Below are positions 10,525 through 21,500 of a stretch of 34,884 nucleotides of DNA, piece after piece. Under the pieces are notes generated by a model. It was not told the origin of the DNA. It saw only the letters and a program-made list of their open reading frames with translations, and searched no databases. The position numbers and the translations under genes were made by a program. Origin of the DNA: Penium margaritaceum (taxonomy: Eukaryota; Streptophyta; Zygnematophyceae; Desmidiales; Peniaceae); the NCBI GenBank assembly GCA_023375785.1, contig SZWC01002378.1, positions 70,925 to 105,808 of the forward strand. Direction: 5' to 3'. The first letter of the stretch is position 1. Every line of letters begins with the position of its first letter.

Positions 10525-13475
10525 GGAAGTTGGGCTTGAAGTTTGGTTGAATGTTGGGTTGGAAGCAGGGTTGGAAGTAGGGTTGGAACGTGGGTTGGAA
10601 GTTGGGTTGGAAGTTGGAGTGGAAGTTAGGATGGAAGTTGGGATGGAAGCTGGGTTGAAAGTTGGGTTGGAAATTGGGTTTGAAGTTGGATTGGAAGTTG
10701 GATTGGAAGTTGGGTTGGAAGTTGGGTTGGAGGTTGGGTTGGATGTTCGGATGGGAGTTGGGATGGACGTTTGGTTTGAAGTTGGGATGGAAGTTGGAAT
10801 GGAAGTTGGGTTGAAAGTTGGGTTGGACGATGGGTTGGAAGTTGGGTAGGAAGTTGGGTTGGAAGTTGGGTAGAAATTTGGGTTGGAAGTTGGGTTGGAA
10901 GTTGGGTTGGACGTTGGGTTGGACTTTGGGATGGAAGTTGGATTTGAAGCTGGGTTTCAAGTTGGGATGGAAGATGGGATGGAAGTTGGGTTGGAAGTTG
11001 AGATGGAAGTTGGGTTGAAAGTTGTGTTGGAAGTTGGGTTGGAAGTTGGATTGGAAGTTTGGTTCGAAGTTTGGCTGGAACTTGGGTTGGAACCTGGGCT
11101 GGAAGTTGGGTTGAATGTTGGGTTGAAAGTTGGGTTGAAAGCTGGGTTGCAAATTGGGTTGAAGGTTGGATTGCATATTGATGTGGAAGTTGGGTTGGAA
11201 GTTGGGTTGGAAGTTGGGTTGGAAGTTAGGATGGAGTGTGGGATGGAAGTTGTGTCAGAAGTTGGGATGGAAGTTGGGATGGAAGATGGGTTTGAAGTAG
11301 GGATGGAAGTTGGGATGGAAGATGGGCTGGAAAATGGGTTCGAGTTTTGGCTGGATGTTGGGTTGGAACTTGTGTTGGATAATGGGTTGGACGTTGAGTT
11401 GGAAGTTGGGTTGTGAGTTGGATTGGAGGTTGGGTGGCCGCTGGGTTGGAACTTGGGTTAGAAGTTGGATGAAAAGTTGGGTTGGAAGTTGGGTTGGAAG
11501 TTGGTTTGGAAGCTGGGTTTGAAGTTGGGTAGGATGTTGGGATGGAGTTTGGGATGGAAGTTGGGTTGGAAGTTGCGTTGGAAGTTGGGTTGGAAGTTGG
11601 GATGAAAGTTGGGTTAGAATTTGGCTTGGAAGTTGAATTGGATGTTGGATTGGAACATGGGTTGGAAGTTGGGTTAGATGTTGGGCTGGAAGTTGGGATG
11701 GAAGTTGGGATGGAAGCTGGGATGGATGTTGGAATGGAAGTTGGGATGGAGGTTGGGCTGGTAGTTCGGCTGGAACTTGGGTTGGATGTTGGGTTGGAAG
11801 TAGGGTTGGAAGTTGGGTGGGAAGTTGGGTCGGAAGTTGGGTTGGACGCTGGGCTGGAAGCTGGGCTAGAAATTGGCTTGGAAATTGGGTGGGAAGTTGG
11901 GTTGGAAGTTGGGATGGTAGTTGGGATGGAAGTTGGGTTGGAATTTGGGTTGGAAGTTAGGTTGGAAGTTGGGTTAAATTTTGGGATGGAAGTTGGATTG
12001 GAAGTTGGGTTGGAAGTTGAGTTGGAAGTTGGGATGGAGTCTGAGATGGAAGTTGGGTTGGAAGTTGGGTTCAAAGTTGGGTTGGAAGATGGGTTAGATG
12101 TTGGGTTGGAAGTTGGGATGGTAGTTGGGATTGAAGTTTGGTTGTAAGTTGGGTTGGAAATTGGGTTGGAAGTTGGGTTTGTAGTTGGGTTGGAAGTTGA
12201 GATGGAAGTTCGGCAAGAAGTTGGGTTTGAAGTTGGATTGGAAGTTAGGTTGGAACTTGGGTTGAAATTCGGTATGGAAGTTGGAATGGAAGTTGGGTTG
12301 GAGGACAGGTTGGAAGTTGGGTTGGAAGTTGGGTTGGATTTTGGGTTGGAAGTTGGGTTGGAAGTTGGGTTTGAAGTTGGGTTGGAAGTTGGGTTTGAAG
12401 TTGGGCTGAAAGTTGGATTGGAACCTGGGTTTGATGCTGGGTTGGAAGTTTGGTTGGAATTTGGGTTGGAAGTTGGGTTGGATGTTGAGTTGGAACCTGA
12501 GATGGAAGTTGGGTTGTAAGTTGGGTTGGAAGTTGGGTTGGAAGTTGGGTTAAAAGTTGGATTAGAAGTTGGGTTGGACGTTGGGTTGGAAGTTGGGTTG
12601 GATGTTGAGTTGGATGTTGGGTTGTAAGTTGGGTTGGAGGTTGGGTTGGCAGTTTGGTTGGAACTTGGGTTAGAAGCTGGATTGGAAGTTGCGTTGGAAG
12701 TTGGGTTTGAAGTTGGGTTGGAAGTTGGGTTGGAAGTTGGGTTGGAAGTTGGGTTGGAAGTAGGGTTGGAAGTTGGCTTTGAAGATGGGTTAGAAGTTTG
12801 GTTGAAAGTTTGGGTTGAAGGCTGGGTTGGAAGATGGGTTGGAAGTTGGGTTAGAAGTGAAGTTGGAAGTTGGAATGGAAGTTGGGATGGTAGTTTGGAT
12901 AAAAGTTGGGTTGGAAGTTGGGTTAGAAGTTAGGTTGGAAGTCCGGCTGGAAGTTGGGTTGGAAGTTGGGTTGGAATTTGGGATGAAATTTGGGTTAGAA
13001 GTTGGGCGTGAAGTTGGGTTGGACGTTGGGTTGGAAGTTATGTTAAAATTTGGGATGGAAGTTGGCATGGAAGTTGGGTTGGAAGTTGGGTTGGATGTTC
13101 GGTTGGAAGTTGGGTTGGAAGTTGGGTTAGAAGTTTGGTTGGAAGTTGGGATGGATGTTGGAATGGAAGTTGGGAGGCAAGTTGGGTTGGAAACTTGGTT
13201 GGAGGTTGGGTTGGAAGTTGGGTTGGAAGTAGGGTTGGAAGTTGCGTTGGAAGTTGGGTTGGAAGTTGGGTTGAAAGTTGGGTTGTAGGATGGTGTGGAA
13301 GCTGGGCTGGTAATTGGCTTGGACATTTGGTTGGAAGTTGGGTTGGAAGATGGGATGGTAGTTGGGATGGAAGTTGGGTTGGAAGTTGGGTTGGAAGTTG
13401 GGTTGGAAGTTGGGTTTGAAGTTGAGTTTGAAGTTGGGTTGGAAGATGGACTAGAAGTTGGGTTGGAAGTTGGGT

Positions 13476-13650
13476 TGGAAGTTGGGTTGGAAGTTAGGTT
13501 GGAAGTTGGGTTAAAATTTGGGATGGAGTTTGGAATGGAAGTTGGGTTGCAATACAGGTTGGAAGTTGGGTTGGAAGTTAGGTTGGAAGTTGGGTTAAAA
13601 TTTGGGATGGAGTTTGGAATGGAAGTTGGGTTGCAATACAGGTTGGAAGT
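13476..13650 (+). repeat. 84-base tandem duplication (7 x 12)
   Basis: A seven-unit block is duplicated exactly in tandem. The private words TTAAAATTTGGGATGGAG (13511 and 13595) and TTGCAATACAGG occur twice, 84 bases apart, with no visible difference in the shared part. It is a recent local event within otherwise diverged 12-base units and shows that array turnover steps are multiples of 12. Confidence 0.88.
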
Positions 13651-14658
13651 TGGGTTGGAAGTTGAGTTGGAAGTTGGGTTGGAAGTTGTGTTGGACGTTG
13701 GGTTGGATGTTGGGTTGGATATTGGGATGGAAGGTTGGATGGAAGTTGGGTTGGAAGTTGGGTTGAAAGTTGGGTTTGTAGTTGGTTTGGAAGTTGGGAT
13801 GGGAGTTGGGCTAGAAGTTGGGTTGAAAGTTGGGTTGGGATTTAGGTTGGAAGTTGGGTTCAAATTCGGGATGGAAGTTGGAACGGAAGTTGTGTTGGAA
13901 GTCAGGTTGGAAGCTGGGTTGGAAGACAGGTTGGAATTTGGGTTGGAAGTTGGGTTGGAAGTTGGGTTGGATGTTGGATTGGAAGTTGGGTTGGAAGTTG
14001 GGTTTGAAGTTGGGCCGGAATTTGGGTTGGAAGCTGGGTTGGATGCTAGGTTGGAAGATTGATTGGAATTTGGGTTGGATGTTGGGTTACATGTTGGGTT
14101 GGAAGATGAGATGGAAGCTCGATTGTAAGTTGGGTTGGAGGCTGGGTTGGCAGTTGGGTTGGAACTTGGGTTAGAAGTTGGATTTGAATTTGGGTTGGAA
14201 GTTGGGTTGGAAGTTGGGTTGGAAGTTGGGTTGGAAGTTGGGTTGGAAGTTGGCATGGAGTTTGGGATGGAAGCTGGGTTGGAAGTTGGGTTGGAAGTTG
14301 GGTTGGAAGTTGGGTTGGAAGTTGGGTTGGAAGTTGGATTGGAAGTTGGGTTGGAAGTTGGGATGGATTTTGGGATGGAAGTTGGGTTGGAAGTTTGGTT
14401 GGAAGTTGGGTTTGAAGATGGGTTGGAAGTTCGGTTGAATGTTGGGCTGGATGCTGGTTGGAAGCTGGGTTGGAAGTTGGGTTAGAAGTGGGGTTGGAAA
14501 TTGGGTTGGAAGTTGGGATGGTAGTTTGGATGGAAGTTGGGTTGGAAGTGGGGTTGGAGGTTAGGTTGGAAGTTGGGTTGGAAGCTGGGTTGGAAGTTGA
14601 GATGAAAGTTGGGTTAGAAGTTGGGTTGGAAGTTGGGTTGGAAGTTGGGTTGGAAGTT

Positions 14659-15198
14659 NNNNNNNNNNNNNNNNNNNNNNNNNNNNNNNNNNNNNNNNNN
14701 NNNNNNNNNNNNNNNNNNNNNNNNNNNNNNNNNNNNNNNNNNNNNNNNNNNNNNNNNNNNNNNNNNNNNNNNNNNNNNNNNNNNNNNNNNNNNNNNNNNN
14801 NNNNNNNNNNNNNNNNNNNNNNNNNNNNNNNNNNNNNNNNNNNNNNNNNNNNNNNNNNNNNNNNNNNNNNNNNNNNNNNNNNNNNNNNNNNNNNNNNNNN
14901 NNNNNNNNNNNNNNNNNNNNNNNNNNNNNNNNNNNNNNNNNNNNNNNNNNNNNNNNNNNNNNNNNNNNNNNNNNNNNNNNNNNNNNNNNNNNNNNNNNNN
15001 NNNNNNNNNNNNNNNNNNNNNNNNNNNNNNNNNNNNNNNNNNNNNNNNNNNNNNNNNNNNNNNNNNNNNNNNNNNNNNNNNNNNNNNNNNNNNNNNNNNN
15101 NNNNNNNNNNNNNNNNNNNNNNNNNNNNNNNNNNNNNNNNNNNNNNNNNNNNNNNNNNNNNNNNNNNNNNNNNNNNNNNNNNNNNNNNNNNNNNNNNN
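14659..15198. other. Assembly gap (540 N)
   Basis: A run of 540 undetermined bases replaces the right end of the minisatellite and the continuation of the reverse transcriptase fragment at 15199. The size may be an estimate. Any frame drawn across it is meaningless. Confidence 1.
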
Positions 15199-15385
15199 TT
15201 TTTATATGAAGGAGAAGCGATGTGCTGTCCTTGAGGAACGTTGTCTGTTTTTTCACCATTGGTTGTAGCTCACCATCCAGCCATTTGGAGACGTTGGTGG
15301 TACTCCAACTATGACAAGCCGCAATCGGCCTGCCAATAGGCGGATTTTTACGAACTTTGATCAAACAATAGAAGGTGGCAGGCTG
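15199..15385 (-). pseudogene. Penelope-like element reverse transcriptase fragment
   Basis: Read on the minus strand from 15385 to the gap, one frame gives about 62 residues containing ATFYCLIKVRKNPPIGRPIA, then TTNVSKWLDGELQP and FLKDSTSLLLHI. The order of a K-K-P segment, GRPI, T..(L/V)S.WLD..L.P and (I/L)KDS..LL matches the fingers region of Penelope-like retroelement reverse transcriptases, just before the catalytic DVxxLFTNIP-type motif. That motif would lie in the gap, so activity cannot be judged. A TAG codon at 15386-15388 closes the frame just upstream, and no continuation is clear beyond it, so the copy is probably broken. No GIY-YIG endonuclease region is visible. Other RT classes are possible but fit less well. 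Confidence 0.62.
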
Positions 15386-15456
15386 CTACCCACCGTCTGG
15401 TTCTTGGCAAAACAAGTCCCAACGTTAATATGGGACTAAGCCTGCGTTGGCATTTG
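15386..15456. other. Short unassigned spacer
   Basis: About 70 bases separate the RT fragment from the first recognisable satellite monomer (about 15457). They may be decayed element sequence upstream of the RT frame. No motif is recognised. Confidence 0.4.
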
Positions 15457-17440
15457 GGAATACTAGCTATCATCTAGAAAGGACAAAGACCTTCAATACG
15501 TAATGACACAGCGTGGTAACCACGGACAGCTTCAATGCGTTGTGGAAAGGTGCAGATACCATACACGATGACCAACCATGACCAAATAATGGCACTAAGT
15601 GTGGTAAACCCTGACAACTTGTAACACGAGTCACAAATGGTCAGGGTGGAATGTAATGGTCTGTGAGTACTAGTTATCGACTAGCAATTACAAATACCTA
15701 CAAAATGTAGCGGCACAGTGTGGCTACAATGCATTGTGACCAACCAAAGTATGCATATGTGACTGACCATGAACAAAGCATTTCACTTCATGTGGTCAAC
15801 ATTTACAACTCACAGCACAAGTCACTGATAGTCAGAGGGGACTAAGAATGGTTTCGGAACACTACATGTGAACAAGAAAGCACAAAGACCTTCGATACGT
15901 AATGACACGGCATGGTAACCATGTACAGTAACAAACCAAAATAGGCATGTGTCACAAACCATGACCAAACGGATTCCACAGTGTGTGGTCAACGTTGAAA
16001 ACTCATAACACGAGTCACAACTGGTCAGTGGGGGAAACCATGGGTTGGGAATACTAGTTATCAACTAGCAAGTAGAAAGATTTTCAACATGTAGTGGCAC
16101 GGTGTGGCTAGCGTCCACAGTGACTAACCAAATGATGCATATGTCACTGACTATGACCAAAGAAGTCCACTATGTGTGGTCAGCATTGACTACTCATAAC
16201 ATGTGTCACAAATGGTCAGAGGGAGAGACAATGGTCTGGGAACCCTATGTATCAACTAGAAAGGACAAGGAACTTCACTACGTAGTGGCACGGTGTGGCC
16301 ACTATGCACACCAAACAACCAAACTAGGCATATGTCACTGACCATGACGAGAGAATTTCAATATGGGTGGTCAACGTTGACCAACCATAACACGAGTCAA
16401 AAATGGTCAGGGGAGGAAATAATGCTATGGGAATATCAGTTCTCAACTAGCAAGTACAACGACCTTCATTCATTAGTAGCACGGTGTGGCTATCATGCAC
16501 AGTGACCAACCAAAGTAGGCATATGTACTGCATTTTACCAAAGAAATCAGCTATTTGTGGTCAGCATTTACAACTCGAAATACGAGTCACAAATGGTCTT
16601 ATGGGAAAACAATGGGTTGGGAACACCAAGTATCAAAAAGCAAGCACATGGAGCTTCAATACGTTGTGGCACGGTGTGGATACCATGAAACCGTGGGTTG
16701 GGAACACTAGTTATCAACTAGCAAGTACACAGATTTTCAACAAGTACTGGCACGGTATGGCTAGCGTGCACAGTGACCAACCAAAGGATGCACACGTCAC
16801 TGAGTATGACCGAAGAAGTCCTCTATGTATGGTCAACATTGACAACTCATAAGATGAGTCACAAATGGTCAGAGGGAGGGACAATGATTTGGGAACCCTA
16901 TGTATTGACTAGAAAGGACAAAGAACTTCAATACATTCTGGCACGTTGTGGCTACTATGCGCACCAAACAACGAAACTAGGCAGATGTCACCAACCATGA
17001 TGAAAGAATTTCAATATGGGTGGTCAACATTCACCAACCATAACTCAAGTCACAAAGGGTCAGAGGGGGAAACAACGGTCTGTGAATATCAGTTCTCAAC
17101 TAGCAAGTACAGCGACCATCAATCAGTATAAGCAGGGTGTGGCTACCATGCACAATGACGGACCAAAGTAGGCATATGTACTACTTTTGACCAAAGAAAT
17201 CCGCTCTGTGTTGTCGGCATTGACAACTCATAACAGGAGTCACAAATGGTCAGAGGGGGAGACAATGGTTTGGGAACACCAGGTATCAAATAGAAAGCAC
17301 TATGAGCTTCAACACGTTGTGGCACGGTGTGGATACCATGCACAATGACCAACCAAAGTAGGCATATGTCACTGACCATGACCAAATAGTGGCACCAAGT
17401 GTGGTAAACCTTGAAAACTCATAACACGAGTCACAAATGG
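15457..17440 (+). repeat. Irregular left end of the satellite: hybrid B/F, then A-B-C-D-E-F/C-D-E-F
   Basis: The first recognisable monomer starts B-like and changes to F-like near 15530. A complete A-F run follows from 15641. Its F monomer changes to C near 16688, where GGATACCATG is followed directly by AAACCGTGGGTTGG. D, E and F then follow, so one A and one B are missing. The A-to-A distance here is 1800 instead of 1146 or 2292. This is what unequal exchange between similar but non-equivalent monomers leaves. Confidence 0.85.
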
Positions 17441-17631
17441 TCAGGGTGGAATGTAATGGTTTGTGAATACTAGTTATCGACTAGCAATTACAAATACCTC
17501 CAATATGTAGTGGCACAGTGTGGCTACCATGCACAGTGACCAACCAAAGTATGCATATGTCACTGACCATGAACAAATGATTTCACTTCATGTGGTCAAC
17601 ATTTACATCTCACAGCACGAGTCAGTGATAG
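17441..17631 (+). repeat. Satellite monomer type A (example copy)
   Basis: Monomer of 191 bases, the first in the regular six-monomer unit. It is told apart by GGGTGGAATGTAATGG at its start, a TATGCATATGTCAC word, GAACAAA in place of GACCAAA, and CACTTCATGTGGTCAAC. Later copies often carry GGAAGATAATG instead of GGAATGTAATG. Confidence 0.9.
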
Positions 17632-17823
17632 TCAGAGGGATTAACAATGGTTTGGGAACACTAGCTGTCAACAAGAAAGCACAAATACCTTCGATACATA
17701 ATGACACGATTTGGTAACAATGTACATTGACAAACCAAAGTAGGCATGTATCACAAACCACGACCAAACAGATTTCAAAGTGTGTGGTTCACGTTGATAA
17801 CTCATACCATGAGTCACAATTGG
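17632..17823 (+). repeat. Satellite monomer type B (example copy)
   Basis: Monomer of 192 bases. In most copies the diagnostic words are CTGTCAACAAGAAAGCAC, CGATACGTAATGACAC and ACAAACCATGACCAAACGG; this copy has CGATACATAATGACAC. The copia junction at the right end of the array falls inside a B monomer. Confidence 0.9.
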
Positions 17824-18014
17824 TCAATGGGGGAAACCATGGGTTGGGAACACTGGTTATCAACTAGCACATAGAAGGATTTTCAACAAGTAGTGGCACT
17901 GTGTGGCTAGCGTGCACAGTGACCAACCAAATGATACATATGTCATTGAGTATGACCGAAGAAGTCCACTATGTGTGGTCAACATTGACAACTCATAACA
18001 CGAGTCACAAATGG
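17824..18014 (+). repeat. Satellite monomer type C (example copy)
   Basis: Monomer of 191 bases. Diagnostic words are GGGGGAAACCATGGGTTGG, ATTTTCAACAAGTAGTGG and GTGTGGCTAGCGTGCAC. Many C copies carry the exact dyad CTAGTTATCAACTAG. This copy has CTGGTTATCAACTAG. Confidence 0.9.
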
Positions 18015-18205
18015 TCAGAGGGAGATACAATGGTTTTGGAACCCTATGTATCAACTAGAAAGGACAAAGAACATCAGTATGTAGTGGCACGGTGTGGCTA
18101 CTATGCACACCAAACAACCAAACTAGGCATATGTCACTGACCATGATGAGATAATTTCAATATGGGTGGTCAACGTTGACCAACCATAACACGAGTCACA
18201 AACGT
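18015..18205 (+). repeat. Satellite monomer type D (example copy)
   Basis: Monomer of 191 bases. Diagnostic words are GAACCCTATGTATCAACTAG, CACACCAAACAACCAAAC and TTTCAATATGGGTGG. Near its end (18167-18182) it holds the perfect 16-base palindrome TGGTCAACGTTGACCA, which is imperfect in the other monomer types. Confidence 0.9.
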
Positions 18206-18395
18206 TCAGGGGAGGAAACAATGCTATGGGAATATCAGTTCTCAACTAGCAAGTACAATGACTTTCGGTCAGTAGAAGCACAGTGTGGCTACAATGCACA
18301 ATGACCGACCAACGTAGGCATATGTACTGCCTTCGACCAAAGAAATCCGCTGTGTGTGGTTAACGTTGACAACTCATAATACGAGTCACAAATGG
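18206..18395 (+). repeat. Satellite monomer type E (example copy)
   Basis: Monomer of 190 bases. Diagnostic words are AATGCTATGGGAATATCAG, GTACTGCCTT and GAAATCCGCTGTGTGTGG. E copies start with GGGGAGGAAACAATGC, unlike the GGGGGAAAC start of F. Confidence 0.9.
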
Positions 18396-18586
18396 TCAGA
18401 GGGGGAAACAATGGTTTGGGAACACCGAGTATCAAAAAGCAAGCACAAGGAGCTTCAATGCGTTGTGGCACAGTGTGGATGCCATGCACGATGACCAAAC
18501 AAAGTAGGCGTATGTCACTGACCATGACCAAACAATGGCACTAAGTGTGGTAAGCCTTGACAACTCATAACACGAGTCACAAATGG
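18396..18586 (+). repeat. Satellite monomer type F (example copy)
   Basis: Monomer of 191 bases, the last in the unit. Diagnostic words are GCAAGCACAAGGAGCTTCAA, AATGGCACTAAGTGTGG and a TGGTAAACC (here TGGTAAGCC) word in place of TGGTCAAC, so the palindrome arm is lost in this type. Confidence 0.9.
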
Positions 18587-21500
18587 TCAGGGTGGAATGT
18601 AATGGTTTGTGACAACAAGTTATCAACTAGCAAGTACAAATACCTTCAATATGTAGTGGCACAGTGTGGCTACAATGCACTGCGACCAACCAAAGTATGC
18701 ATATGTCAACGACCATGAACAAAGAATTTCACTTCATGTGGTCAACATTTCCAACTCACAACACGGGTCACAGGTAGTCAGAGGGGGCTAGCAATGGTTT
18801 GGGAACACTGGCTGTCATCAAGAAAGCACAAAGACCTTCGATACGTAATGACACGGCGTAGTAACCATGTACAGTAACAGACCAAAGTAGGCATGTGTCA
18901 CAAACCATGACCAAACAAATGTCACAGTGTGTGGTCAACGTTGAAAACTCATAACACGAGTCACAACTGGTCAGTGGGGGAAACCATGGGTTGGGAGCAC
19001 TATTTATCAACTAGCAAGTATGAAGATTTTAAACAAGTAGTGGCATGGTGTGGCTAGCGTGCACAGTGACCTACCAAATGATGCATATGTCACTTACTAT
19101 GACCGAAGAAGTCCATTATGTGTGGTCAACATTGACAACTCATAACACGAGTCACAAATGGTCAGAGGGAGATACAATGGTTTCATAACCCTATGTATCG
19201 ACTAGAAAGGACAAGGAACTTCAATACGTGGTGGCACGGTGTGGCTAATATGCAAAACAAACAACCAAACTATGCATATGTCACTGACCATGACGAGAGA
19301 ATTTCAATATGGGTGGTCAACGTTGACCAACCATAACACGAGTCAAAATCGGTCAGAGGATGAAACAATGCTATGGGAATATCAGTTATCAACTAACAAG
19401 TACAGCGACATTCAGTCAGTAGTAGCACGGTGTGGATACCATGCACAGTGAACGACCAAAGCATGCATATGTACTGCCTTTGATTAAAGAAATCTGTTGT
19501 GTGTGGTCAACATTGACAACTCATAATACAAGTCACACATGGTCAGATGGGGAAACAATGGTTTGCGAAAACCAAGTATCAAAAAGCAAGCACAAGGAGC
19601 TTCAATACATTATGGCACGGTGTGGACACCATGCACGATGACCAACCAAAGTAGGCACATGTCACTGACCATGACCAAATAATGGCACTAAGTGTGGTAA
19701 ACCTTGACAACTCAAAACACGAGTCACAAATGGTCAGGGTGGAAGATAATGATTTGTGAATACTAGTTATTGACTAGAAAGTACAAATACATTGAATATA
19801 AAGTGGCACAGTGTGGCTACAATGCACAGTGACCAACCAAAGTATGCATGTGTCACTGACCATGAACAAAGAATTTCACTTCGTACGGTCAACATTTACA
19901 ACTCACAACACGAGTCAGTGGTAGTCAGAGGGGGTAACAATGGTTTGCAAACACTAGCTGTCAACAAGAAAGCACAAAGACCTTCGATACGTAATGACAA
20001 AGCGTGGTAATAATGTACATTGACAAACCAAAGTAGGCAGGTGTCACAAACCAAAACCAAACGGATTTCACAGTGTGTGGTCAACGTTGAAAACTCATAC
20101 CACCAATCACAAATGGTCAGTGGGGGAGACCATGGGTTGGGAACACTAGTTATCAACCAGAAAGTAGAAAGCGTTTCAGCAAGAAGAGGCACGGCGTGGC
20201 TAGCGTGCACAGTGACCAACCTAAGGATGCATATGTCACTGGCTGTGACCGAAGAAGTCCACTATGTGTGGTCAACATCGACAACTCATAACACGAGTCA
20301 CAAATGGTCAGAGGGAGAGACAATGGTTTGAGAATCCTATGTATAAACTAGAAAGGAAAAAGACCTTCAATACGTAGTGGCACGGTGTGGCTAATATGCA
20401 CACCAGACAACCAAACTAGGCATATGTCACTGACCATGACCCGATGATTTCAATTTGGGTGGTCAACATTCACCAACCATAACACGAGTCACAAGCGGTT
20501 TGGGGAGGAAACAATGCTATGGGAATATCAGTTCCCAACTAGCAAGTACAGCGACATTCGGTCAGTAGTAGCACGTTGTGGCTACCATGCACAATGAACG
20601 ACCTAAGTAGGCATATGTACTGCCTTTGACCAAAGAAATCCGCCGTGTGTGTTCAAAGTTGACAACTCATAATACGAGTCACAAATGGTCAGAGGGGGAA
20701 ACAGTGGTTTGCGAACACCAAGTATCAAAAAGCAAGCACAAGGAGCTTTAATACATTATGGCACGGTGTGGATACCATGCACGATGACCAACCAAAGTAG
20801 GCATATGTCACTGACCATGACCAAATAATGGCACTAAGTGTGGTTAACCTTGACAACTCATAACACGAGTAACAAATGGTCAGGGTGGAAGATAGTGATT
20901 TGTGAAGACTAGTTATTGACTAGCAAGTACAAATACATTCAATGTGTAGTGGCACAGTGTGGCTACCATGCACAGTGACCAACAAAAGTATGCATATCTC
21001 ACTAACCATGAACAAAGAATTACACTTCATGTGGTCAACATTTACAACTCACAACACAAGTCACTGATAGTCAGAGGGGGTGACAATGGTTTGGGAACAC
21101 TGGCTTTGAACAAGAAAGCACAAATACATTCGATACGTAATGACACGGCGTGGCAACAATGTACAGTGACAAACCAAAGTATGCATGTGTCACAAACCAT
21201 GACCAAACGGATTTCAAAGTGTGTGGTTCACGTGGAACACTCATACCACGAGTCATAACGGGTCAGTGGGGGAAACCATGGGTTGGGAACACTGGTTATG
21301 AACTAGCAAGTAGAAGGATTTTCAACAAGTAGTGGCACTGTGTGGCTAGCGTGCACATTGACCAACCAGATGATGCATATGTCACTGACTATGACCGAAG
21401 AAGTGCAATATGTGTGGTCAACATTGACAACTCATAACACGGGTCACAAATGGTCAGAGGGAGAGACAATGGTTTGGGAACCCTATGTATCAACTAGAAA

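Larger units (their letters stand above)
708..14658 (+). repeat. 12-base minisatellite array (GGAAGTTGGGTT)n
   Basis: About 14 kb consists of head-to-tail 12-base units with consensus GGAAGTTGGGTT, starting at 708 and running into the assembly gap. Frequent variants change the penultimate T to A or C (GGGATGG, GGGCTGG), the second T of GTT (AAGCTGGG), or a G of the GGG run to A. The plus strand has very little C. Neither strand of the consensus contains a stop codon, so reading frames spell four-residue repeats (EVGL, GSWV, KLGW; NPTS, TQLP, PNFQ on the other strand). These frames are by-products of the repeat: they break at random variants and at 11-base units, and they have no flanking coding context. 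The true array length is unknown because of the gap. Confidence 0.97.

Noticed and set aside
708..14658. Telomeric or interstitial telomere repeat
   Set aside because: TTGGG words recall telomere sequences, but the unit is 12 bases and TTTAGGG/TTAGGG tandem runs are absent.
14458..15364. Open frames crossing the N run
   Set aside because: They consist mostly of undetermined residues. Only the 15199-15385 minus-strand part has meaning.
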